Shown here: one piece after another, positions 37,169 through 46,868 of the stretch
Numbering within the stretch: position 1 is the first letter of the stretch
Layout: every line of letters starts with the position of its first letter
Assembly (NCBI GenBank): GCA_904063045.1
Contig: CAJFCJ010000004.1
Coordinates: 55,578-119,577 of the forward strand
Source of the DNA: Dimorphilus gyrociliatus
Taxonomy: Eukaryota; Annelida; Polychaeta; Dinophilidae
DNA length: 64,000 bases
Reading direction: 5' to 3'
Position numbers and translations under genes: made by a program
The notes under the pieces: generated by a model
What the model was told of the DNA's origin: nothing
The model's database searches: none
The model's input: only the letters and a program-made list of their open reading frames with translations

Positions 37169-40100
37169 TTATGAAATATTCCACCCTCGAGATTTTAAAA
37201 TCCAGCTATTTAATAGGTTAAAGTCAACATTTTCTCTTAGCCTACTACTTCTATGGACTAGGTCATCCTTCAGAGTTTCTACGACATTGGTCATTCTTTT
37301 CATTAAGTTCTCTCTTGAAAACTCATTCTGAAGAAAATTGCACATAATATGATATATGTATAGGTTTATAAATGTATTAAAAGGTATACTTCTAAAGGTT
37401 CTAATCTGATTCGCATAATTGTTTCTCTAAGTTCTCCTGAGCATCGCACATTCGGTGTTAGATTTTTCATCATTCTCTGGCAAGCGTCAGTTTTGTGAAG
37501 GATTTGATAGAATAATTTTCTCTCCTTGGATTCATCGTTACCGTATCTTCTTCTCTCAAGATGTTTTAAACGTTTTGTAATTAAGCCCAAATATTGTCTA
37601 ATAGCGTTTTCGCATATAAAACTTCTTCGGTGAGCAGCTAATTCTCTCCAAAGGTCAGTTTCATAAATGTGAGAATCGGTAAAGAGAATCTTAACGGGAT
37701 AAAAATTTTCAATTAAGTGTCCACAGAACATTTTAAAAGTATTAATAACCTCTAATATAACTACACTACATTTCCATAGCATTTCACAGAAAAGGCGAAT
37801 TTCATAGGCTCCATATTCAACTAGCTTATCCTTACCCCTTTCCTCCTTGCTTTCATTCCAATACGATAAACTCGATACTACATTCTACAAAGAAGAAAAA
37901 AATCGTCAGACAGATTGAGACTATGTCTCTAAGAAATAATATATCACAGAAAGTAGGTTAGAGTAGCACAAATAAAGAACGTTGAACTATAAGAGTTACT
38001 TAGATGATTGAGGAAACTTTTTCAGATGCATATCAACGATAATCAATAAATCGCAAAGAAAAAAGTGTAATATAAAATGACATATATGCCTTTGTATCTT
38101 CGACATAAACGATTATGTAGTCTTCGTCGCTATTTTTGGTATGAAGGTTGTACATGAAGCTGCCAGCTCGTGCAATTAGAATGACCTTGTCGGGACGAAT
38201 ATGAGAGACTCCTAATCTGTGGCACAGTTCCTTTACTTGGCCTAAATCAGAGTTTACCGGGCCTAAGTATCATAAACAAATTATATTATACAAGTGTAAT
38301 TTTGATATGACTTTAATGACGTACGAGTATCTAAATTCATAGTTTTGGTTCGAGTTGACCCAAGCCAATTTGATAAAAAGTCAGTATAACTTGTACTCAA
38401 ATCGGTTATAGCAAACTTTTTGTCTAAATTTTCTTTCCATTTCATTAAAATATCAAAAAGTTTCTCATCAGCAGATTCATTTATATGCTAAATTATTCAC
38501 TTTAATTAATTACAATGAGGAGAAAATTATTAAATATATCATACTTCAAACGTATACAATTCACTCATCATCTCTAAGGCAAATTTTGCCTCCTCACACA
38601 AACTTTTATCCTCCCCTACTACTTTAGCATCGCTTCCGTTTAAAACACATTCGACGTAGTATAATAATCTGAAAGTAGAGGTTATTATTTGGTATTCAGA
38701 GTGTTTTTATTCATTAATATAAAGACATACGAGTGCGCGCATACTAGTACAAAATACAATTAATTGTAATTTAATAAATTAGTCAATATAAATTAGAAAT
38801 ATTTATAAAAGAAATAATAATAATAAAAAGAATATCAACTAGACTTGTTAATGTTTCTGGTGTACGATTATGAGTTCTCTTATAATATATTCTTTTAATT
38901 TATAATTAACAAACTTTTGTTAATTGTTTTTGATAGATAATAAACTAGTATATAAATGATAATTAGTTAGTATTTTTACTTGAAACTATCGCTAAAGGTT
39001 TGTAGTGTGGTTGATCTTCTCAAACAAAATTTTTTTCCCTTCTTCGCACCAACTTGACCGCAACTTTGCATTAAGCATCGTTTTATGAAGTCCTTATTTT
39101 TAACTGTAAATAAAACATTACATATTTATAGACAGTATTATCTAATGTATTGTTTTGTTCATTCATATCCTGATTATATGTATACTATTTATCTATTTTA
39201 CAGCATATATATATATATGTATATGCCTTTTATAGTTAACTTCACAAAGCTTCCTGTCACGATGATAACTATTGAATTTTTTCTTCTTGGACGAATCACA
39301 CTAATAGCGATTCCATGGAAACATATTAATTATTGATCTATTAAGTTACTTTATCAATATAATAACTTTAATTTATAATTATAATTTGATTAGTCAAACT
39401 ACACTTATTATTAAATATATCTCTTACCAAAAGATATATTGCAGTTCATTAATTCTTCAAATTGTTTTGAACAGTATAAAGTACATTGTGGTGATCTTAA
39501 AGATTTCTCAACTATTTCGACGAATCGAGCTTTGCCAGTATTAAGAAAATGAGCAAAATGAAATAAATCGCAAGCGTATAACCATTCCTAAATATTTTAA
39601 GAATATAAAATGATATCATATTAATACAATTAATTAAATTCTCTTTAAGTACCATATCAAACACATCATACTTTTCTCTATTATGCCTATTCATAAAGGA
39701 AAAAAAATGCTCAGGTCTCATTCGATAGACTATAATTAGTTTATTAAATTTCGTTCTTTGATTTTTCTGCTTAATACAACCAGAATACCAAGGACACCAA
39801 ATCAATCCAGCGTATAGAATCTCATCAATAGAATCTTTAAATAGTGACATGATGTTGGATAAAAACTTTTGTTTAGAGCTCTCCGACACCGCTGTTGGAA
39901 GATTTGTTATTGTTAATTGTCTTAAAGTTTCCAGTATTCCGGCGTCCGCCTGTACACCATCGAAATTTGCATAGGAACCTTCCAGACGGGATTTAATGTT
40001 ACGAGACTCTTCCAATAGCTTGAAATTTAGGTCGAAATCTATAAATATTATTGCTTTTTAATGATCTCAATTATACATTTATATTACCTCTCTTTTCTTC

Positions 40101-40178
40101 TAGATGCCTATACAATTGCTCGTGACCCTGAATAGCCAATGTTGCTGCTCTAAGAGCATTTGAATCGCATCCAGCCAT
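37169..40178 (-). CDS. Protein with predicted nucleotidyltransferase (RlaP-like) domain
   Basis: Nine exons: 40178-40088, 40038-39653, 39587-39428, 39103-38980, 38668-38545, 38487-38325, 38262-38090, 37884-37390, 37327-37169; 624 aa from the ATG at 40178. The N-terminal 290 residues are unfamiliar and contain several conserved-looking cysteines near the end of exon 3 and in exon 4. From about residue 370 comes a polymerase-beta type nucleotidyltransferase core: ILIARAGSFMYNLHTKNSDEDYIIVYVED, written here in parts as GSFMYNL and SDEDY, the G-S and D-x-D metal-binding signature. It is followed by a helical region with EYGAYEIRLFCEML, as in bacterial and phage predicted nucleotidyltransferases of the RlaP type. 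A coding-looking frame continues about 45 nt upstream of the ATG, so an extra 5' exon is possible. The substrate is unknown. Confidence 0.75.
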
Positions 40179-40179
40179 A

Positions 40180-41290
40180 GTACTGAATAAGCTCTCTATT
40201 TGCCGAAATAGAAACAATTGATTATAAGGTACCTTTTTAAATAAAAACTATGTAATTTCTCAATCGTAAGAAATCAACAACAGTAATCTATCTAAACATT
40301 TCATCATTCTGATGAATCATTACACATCATTTATTCGTTTGATAAATAACATGGTAATCAGTGTATTTAAAGTAAAATTACCCTAAAATATTTGCAAGCT
40401 TTCTCTTGTTAACAATATGAACAATACAATTTCTGTACAAGACAAACAAATCAACAGCAACTCTTGGCGAAACATCTACACATCTCTACCAGTTTTCATA
40501 TATATATATATATATATACGAATTAGGCTGAATGAGTTTAATTAAATATATAACAATTTGATTAAAAATGGCAAGATTCTACAATCTATAATTTCATCTT
40601 ATGGGAAAAACAATATAAAGAATTAATAGCTTAATTACTTCGTCAGATAGCGTATTAATAGGTTGGAAAAAAACAAAAACAAAAAGTTGATATACAGTAC
40701 CATTTTAAACAACAAAAAAGAGAGAGATAATCCTTTTTTATATAAGTAATACTATATTAAACGAAAACAAAGAAACGTATAAAACCTATAAATGATTCAA
40801 TTCAAAAAACTTTGTAATCTAGGTTCTTTATCAGCAAAAGTATAATTCTTAACTTGAAGGTGAACTATGCGCAGAAAAAAAAATCGTGTTATTTGATAAG
40901 AAACGGTGAGTAGGTCACGATTTTTGCCTTAAATATACTTGTAAATATTACTAAACAATTCATAGTCTTTAATGAAATATTTTACATTAAAAAATGCATT
41001 AATTCTAATGGAATAATGTACGTGTTACTTTCAACTGCTCACTCTAACTGTCTCTCTTTTCATCTCTAACTTTTTATCTATCTCTATCTCTTTCTCTTTT
41101 CTACCTATTCTAAACTCATTTTCTCAAAAAAAATTATAAAACTTTTAGCTTTATTTTTAAATAAAAACAACTAGGAAATAATCTGTTTAATATCAAATAT
41201 ACAATATACTGTATGTAAGAGTTTCTCAATTGAAACATAATCATAGTCAAGTTGACAAACAGCATACAAAAAAAGAAATACGATTTTTCA
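40180..41290. other. AT-rich spacer with possible 5' exon of the nucleotidyltransferase gene
   Basis: On the minus strand, 40495-40391 is open and bounded by an AG and a GTAATT donor; in one frame it would join the downstream gene at an acceptor just before the 40178 ATG. Not proven. (TA)n at about 40500-40518. Confidence 0.3.
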
Positions 41291-41293
41291 CAT

Positions 41294-41685
41294 TTAGTTA
41301 TTTAATGGTACAACCCCAGTTTCAACTGAATGTTGACGATCCGTATTATCAAGTCCATCATCACCATCTAAAATGGCAAATATAAGTTAGTTTGCTATAT
41401 TTAAACTAACAAATTATTAAAATATTATTCTCAACAAACCCATTGAATTCTTTTCTGGTGTATCTTCCACTTTCTTTCCAATAGAAAGGTCGGAAAATCC
41501 TATTGATAAGCAAATAGTATATTATATATAATATATATATAAATTTTCGACAAACCTTCACTCTTTTCTTCTCGAGTTGTTTGAGCTTTATAAGCAAACT
41601 CTACTTTTTGACTTCCGTTTCTCTCTTGCTTCACCGATTTGCTTAGCTTGTATTCATTTTTTTTCTTTTTTCCAAAACATCCCAT
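41294..41685 (-). CDS. Small acylated basic peripheral membrane protein, unrecognised
   Basis: Exons 41685-41556, 41499-41440 and 41367-41294; 87 aa. The N terminus MGCFGKKKKNEYKLSKS has a myristoylation Gly2, a palmitoylation-type Cys3 and a polybasic run, the classic dual signal for the inner plasma membrane. The rest is hydrophilic and shifts from basic to acidic (DGDDGLDNTD). All three exons are short and joined by introns of 56 and 72 nt in consistent phases (1 and 1), which is the main evidence that it is a real gene. No family is recognised; it might be an adaptor or scavenger of acidic lipids. It lies in the same orientation as FBXO25/32, upstream of the nucleotidyltransferase gene. 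Confidence 0.7.
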
Positions 41686-41699
41686 TATGACGAGCTTAT

Positions 41700-42615
41700 A
41701 AAGAGAAATGAATGAATTCGATTAAGTCGAAGCACTTAAACAACTTATATGATAATATATATATGTATATTTATATGTTTATATTTATATGCGAAGAGAT
41801 ATACACTACTCAGAATATACTTTATATCCAGTAGAAATAACGCGATAAACAATTGGCCTTTCCCTTGTGTGTTGAATGAAAAAAAAAAAAAAAAGTAGGA
41901 AATTCAATACTATTTCTGATTGGTTAAAAAATTGAATTTTATAACAACAAAATCATTTTATCATACTTTATTATTTATATTCAAAATTCGATATCGCAGA
42001 TCTTTTTTTTTTTTTCACATCATAAAATTTATATAAATTGGTCTTATATATTTGTATTATAAAGTTTATTGACCCATTTATTTATATATCCATACTTACG
42101 GAAAGTTCTTTTTTCCTTTTTTAACTAATATTTTATTCAACTCACGTTTAAATTGGAATGGGAGAAGAATAACGGGGACCTGTATATATTAATTATTCAT
42201 GAGATGACATTTTTATTTAAAAAAAAAACTCATACTCTCTCAATCTCTTTATCTAATTTTATTTTATTCATTTCATTAATCATTTTACTGCTCCTTTAAA
42301 AGAAATCTAATTCTTTTATTGACAACAATAAAGCATCAAATCAATGCAAAAGGTAATAAACAGCATAGACGGATGTTTTTAAAACTGACTATATGTTTAA
42401 TCAAGATAGGAAAAAATACGGCACGAAATAAATTAAAAAACAAAAAAAGTTGAGAGAGAAAAAATGCAATTAAACAATGAGATTCAGGCATTTTTTTCTC
42501 CTTTTTTTCTCTGACTTTGTTGTTCTTTTTAAGATAACAAAAAATTGAATAAAAGATCATTCTATTTACAGATTTTCGTCTCTTCAAATGAAATTTATGG
42601 CTTTTTTTTTTCAAA
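41700..42615. other. AT-rich spacer
   Basis: Contains the 5' flank of the small acylated protein gene and the 3' flank of FBXO25/32. No other gene seen. Confidence 0.5.
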
Positions 42616-42622
42616 TATTCAT

Positions 42623-44641
42623 TTAAGAACAAAACAGTTCCATGCACATAACTGGACTTAGAGAAGCGGATTCTTTTTCAAGATCTGGATAGGGGCAGGG
42701 GTGACCGTGACAAGACCAATACAAAGCATTGCAGTGTTTGCAAAGATTAAGCAATTCGGTATAATCTTCTTTGAATCCGAAACGCCTAAGGGGGAAAAAA
42801 TAGCGTATGGATAACGTAATAAATTTAATTTCTCTTCAACTTACTTTACCAATCTCTCGTATAAACAGGACCAACGAACACTTTCGATAGTTTCATTATT
42901 TTTTAAAACTTTCGCCATTTGAACTTCGTCAAAATAGTAGACACATAAATCTCTCCAAAGTCCATCCTCCTTTGTTAAACTGGACGTTCTATCGCAAGTT
43001 TGACCCAAGTTTATAATATCTTCCCTATCACTTAATTTATACAGAATTTCTCTCATGCAGTCATCAGGTAGATCGCATAACGATGGACTCTCGTCGGTTG
43101 GCTAAAGTTAACAAAGAAGAAGTAAACAGGATAAGAAATGACTAAAAGATGAACCAAATATAGGTAATAATAATAATAAACATAGGAGGAGGAAACGAGC
43201 AGCTATACTTTAATATCACGACTCCTTGAGAAAAACGTGCGAAATCGTTCTGATTTCTCATATATGATAAATTATGTCAGCAAATTCAGCAAAAAAAATA
43301 TAAAATACTGTACTAAATAACCTATATTCTTAATAGTAAACTTAATAGAACAACAAACCGTATCTATGTGCAGTTCCTCCAAAGCAATCATCATCTGTTG
43401 TAAAGAATTCAAATGCATATTCCATAAGGAACGACTTCCAACGTGCAAGTATTTTCCCTTATTCAAGGCTTTATGTGTATCATTCAATAGAGTTTTCATT
43501 AGTTTAACATCATTTTTCGTCTGAATGACTATAAGAAATATAAAATATTTATTAATTATTGTATTAATCAATTTATACACAGAAATAATTTTTACTTTTA
43601 CCTCTTTGAACAGTTTCTTGTAAAATTTGAAAAATGCATCTTTGTGCACTTCCGCTTAAAGATGAGAATTTGTTCCTGATTATCACTTCTAGTAACTATT
43701 TTAGATAAGAAAGGACACAATTCAGACAATAAATCACATTGTATAATATTTATAGTTTCATTAATAAAATAAAAAATAGGCTTAATAAATTTTCTGGGAA
43801 AACTAAGACTTGACATACATTGTATTTTTACTTAGTAATATGGTTATTTTAGTTAAAGTTTCATTTTTCTGTCTTTCGTGTGACAGGTCGATATTACAAG
43901 CTCAACTTACCACCAGCAAGTAATTTGTGTCTATATATGTACATATTAGTGTTATGTCTAAATCCACTAGATGGAGTAAGTAATTGTTAATGTGACATAC
44001 CTTTCGAACATAGGAGAATCTCTTAATATCACGAGCTGCTCCAGACATATCAAGTTTACTAAACGCCTCAGATAGACTTGTTTGGCATTTTTGCTAAAAG
44101 AAATATTAAAAATTTTGATATAATAACTTTAAAATTCAACATAAAATATCCAATTAAAAAACGAGCGTTAAATTACCATTTAGAATAGAATGATTAGAGG
44201 GATTTTGTTCTTTTTTTTTTCAGTCTTCCATTTTTTTTATTATTAAAACTAGTTTAGACCTAAACAAATAAGTTTTTTTTCGACGTAGATGGCAACCTCT
44301 ATTACAGATACCTCATGGGGGTGAATAATAAAAATATTACCTCCTTTGTTGAATTCTTCACAATAAATATATGTGGCTGTGTTGTACAAGCAATTTGCTT
44401 ACTCTCTTCCGGATCGTACCTTTTGTAGCATCTATTAAAGTATAGAAACAAAATATAAGGTTGACATGCGTAAATTTCACTATGCCTATTGGGTAATATA
44501 AAAATTGCGAAACCTGGAAACTACGTTTTCGTTTAAATTTTCAAATATCTTCCATCTTCTTATTTTAACCTTTTCCCATCCTTTTTCAGTTTTTAGCCAT
44601 TCGTCACCGCCAGATCTCCAATCTCTTCCTAGGAACGGCAT
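42623..44641 (-). CDS. FBXO25/32: F-box protein FBXO25/FBXO32 (atrogin-1) orthologue
   Basis: Substrate receptor of an SCF (SKP1-CUL1-F-box) ubiquitin ligase; vertebrate atrogin-1 drives muscle protein breakdown. Seven exons: 44641-44514, 44431-44341, 44093-44001, 43695-43602, 43528-43359, 43101-42845, 42785-42623; 331 aa versus about 355 in vertebrates. The N terminus MPFLGRDWRSGGDEWLKT is nearly invariant in the family. The leucine-rich helical middle (SLSEAFSKLD, LLEVIIRNKFSSLSGSAQR) matches. The F-box is at about residues 218-262 (LCDLPDDCMREILYKLSD, LGQTCD, LWRDLC). The C terminus has the family signature NLCKHCNALYW...GHPCP. The vertebrate paralogues FBXO25 and FBXO32 cannot be told apart here, so this is most likely the single pre-duplication gene. 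The donor at 42844 (GTAAGT) is chosen because only it keeps frame. Confidence 0.93.
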
Positions 44642-44706
44642 CTTTTTGAATAAAATCTGTCTTGTTTACATCTAGTGGGTTTTGCAATATTTGTGCGATA
44701 CAATCC

Positions 44707-44716
44707 GTCACGTGAT
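44707..44716. promoter_or_regulatory. E-box GTCACGTGAT (CLEAR/MiT-TFE-like)
   Basis: One base off the CLEAR consensus GTCACGTGAC bound by TFEB/MITF-type bHLH-Zip factors. It lies 66 bp upstream of the FBXO25/32 start codon. Confidence 0.45.
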
Positions 44717-44828
44717 TAGATGAAACGACGTCGCCCATTGGTTAGCATACGTATTTTTTAAAGAAGCGAGAAGCAGATTGCTGGAATATATAATGGTGAA
44801 CTTTTATTGGACGTGAGTGTAAACATAC

Positions 44829-44838
44829 ATCACGTGAT
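44829..44838. promoter_or_regulatory. Palindromic E-box ATCACGTGAT
   Basis: Second perfect TCACGTGA octamer in the same promoter, 112 bp from the first. Confidence 0.45.
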
Positions 44839-45164
44839 AAAATCCGAAAAAAGCCCATATATAGAAGATTGAAATTGGAATACATTCTAAATGATACCAA
44901 AAATGGTAAATAAATTATAAGCCAACTGTCTCACGGTCCTATATATAATTTCTATTTGAACAAATCAGCGGTTTATTAATCAATATGTGCATACCAAAAG
45001 AAAATCGTTTTCAAATCATTTATTCTATCAGTCAAATTAGTTTTTTCTTTACGATAAAGTTATCTATTTTTTAACTAATTTGCTTTAAACTTTCCATAGA
45101 AAATGTCAAAGTTATATTATCAACTTTGAATTGATAAAAAAAAATATGATAATGATAACTCAAG

Positions 45165-45172
45165 TGACGTCA
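45165..45172. promoter_or_regulatory. Full CRE palindrome TGACGTCA
   Basis: Perfect CREB/ATF octamer, 154 bp upstream of the AP-3 sigma start codon. Confidence 0.45.
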
Positions 45173-45325
45173 GTTCGTATCAATGGTTAAACGAACTGAC
45201 AAACATCCCGCCATGTTTCTGCGTTCACCCGATAGGAGGCGTTTCTCTTAACATACGAAGAACTCATCTGGTTTTAAAATTCGGACTTTTCTTTCAAATA
45301 GTTTCTTAAACAAATACGAAAAATT

Positions 45326-46654
45326 ATGATAAAAGCAATTTTAGTCTTTAATAATCATGGAAAACCCAGGATGATGAAATTCTACCAATATTACGTTAGT
45401 TTTAAATTATATTCACCCGTTATCGCTCATGTAAACTTATTAGGCAGAAGATATGCAACAGCAAATTGTAAGAGAGACTTTTCACCTAGTATCAAAGAGA
45501 GATGATAGTGTATGTAATTTTCTAGAAGGAGGAACGTAAGTGGACATTTATTTATCCAATTCTTAAAACATTAAACATTCCCAATGGAAAACACTTGCAT
45601 CAAAGTAGCTACTAATTTTTTTCCTAACGTTATTATTTCTTCCGTCCTAAATAGATTAATAGGAGGATCAGATTTTAAGATAATCTACCGTCACTACGCA
45701 ACGTTATATTTTGTCTTTTGCGTCGATTCGTCCGAAAGTGAATTAGGAATTTTGGATTTAATACAAGTTTTCGTTGAAACGTTGGACAAGTGTTTTGAAA
45801 ATGTTTGTGAATTGGATCTTATTTTTCATGTAGATAAGGTAAACAATAACTGTATATTGAATATCTTGTCAAATTTACATTTTGAATATTTACGATACAA
45901 TATCCATATATATACTATATTTAGTATAAAAATATACATAAATTACCGATGGTAGGTCTATGCCTTACTCTCCGAAATAATAGTCGGAGGTCTTGTTTTG
46001 GAAACAAATTCAGTTGATATGCTTCAACACTATAAAGAACAAGAAAAAGATGAGCAGGTGTTTTTTTTTCCTTTTGCATGAAAAATTCCGTGTCTTATCT
46101 CCAGGGTCTTTCAGATTCTCTCTTAAGTTATATATCCAACAATAAAAAGCTCACAAACTCTCTCATTCACTCACACTCTCATACATACTTGCATATAAAA
46201 AACAATAACAAACATAAACATAAAAAGTATTTCTCTCTTATCAATTTTATTGATTTGTTTTTCGGGCGCAGGTTCATTATATTCTGTCAGAAATGGTGAT
46301 GGGTGGTATGGTACTCGAAACCAATATGACGGAAATATTAACACGAGTCAATGAACAGGATAAAATTGAAAAGGAAGAGGTTCCCCAACTTTACTATTAT
46401 TTTTATAGTCTATTTTTTTGTTCTTTCCACTGTATTTTAACATTTTCTTTTAATTTTCCTTATTTTTTGTTTTTTAAAAAAAAAAACAAAAACAAAACAA
46501 ACATTCTCCTTTAAATTTATATATCATAAAATAGGCTGGAATAACCGCAGCACCAGCAAGAGCCGTTTCAGCCGTTAAGGAAATGAATCTCCCTCAAAAG
46601 ATCAAAGATATAAAGCTACCAGAATTACCGTCGATTGGTGGATTGAAATTTTAA
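45326..46654 (+). CDS. AP3S: AP-3 complex subunit sigma
   Basis: Small subunit of the AP-3 adaptor, which sorts cargo from endosomes to lysosomes and lysosome-related organelles. Exons 45326-45394, 45444-45535, 45655-45838, then either 45956-46057 or 46272-46379, then 46535-46654. Using the second alternative gives 190 aa, close to the usual 193. Landmarks are MIKAILVFNNHGKPR at the start, RETFHLVSKRDDSVCNFLEGG, the GGSDFKIIYRHYATLYFVF strand and FVETLDKCFENVCELDLIFH. The alternative fourth exons are both phase 0 and each multiple of three; the second is closer to the standard sequence (MGGMVLETNM). The last exon supplies the AP-3-specific tail (APARAVSAVKEMNLP) that distinguishes it from AP-1 and AP-2 sigma. 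Confidence 0.93.
45956..46057 (+). CDS. AP3S: AP-3 sigma alternative exon 4a
   Basis: 34-codon exon, acceptor GGTAG and donor CAG/GTGTTT, encoding VYALLSEIIVGGLVLETN then QHYKEQEKDEQ. It aligns with exon 4b without gaps through LSE--VGG-VLETN and diverges afterwards. Confidence 0.7.
46272..46379 (+). CDS. AP3S: AP-3 sigma alternative exon 4b
   Basis: 36-codon exon, acceptor GCGCAG, donor GAG/GTTCCC, encoding VHYILSEMVMGGMVLETN and then a helix ending KIEKEE. It is the version closest to the canonical animal subunit. Confidence 0.8.
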
Positions 46655-46868
46655 TTGCAATTAACTTTTCTAGTCAATAAATACTTTTTAAAGAAAGAAT
46701 TCCAAAAAGAAGATGGATGAATCAAGGATATTTTTTAAAAATATCACAGATTTAATATCCTGTGATGGAATGTAAAAAATGAACAAGTTATATTAAAATA
46801 CATACAAATTTCTTTGACGTGAGAATATGTAATTTATGAAAAAGTTTATTTATTAAAAATGAAAAAGA

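Larger units (their letters stand above)
44642..45325. promoter_or_regulatory. Divergent promoter region of FBXO25/32 and AP-3 sigma
   Basis: 684 bp between divergent start codons. It contains two TCACGTGA E-boxes, an inverted CCAAT (ATTGG at about 44737) and a CRE, listed separately. Confidence 0.5.

Noticed and set aside
40388-40420. Start of the nucleotidyltransferase gene at an upstream ATG (MFRQELLL...)
   Set aside because: That frame reaches TAG just before the only donor, so it cannot join the downstream exons.
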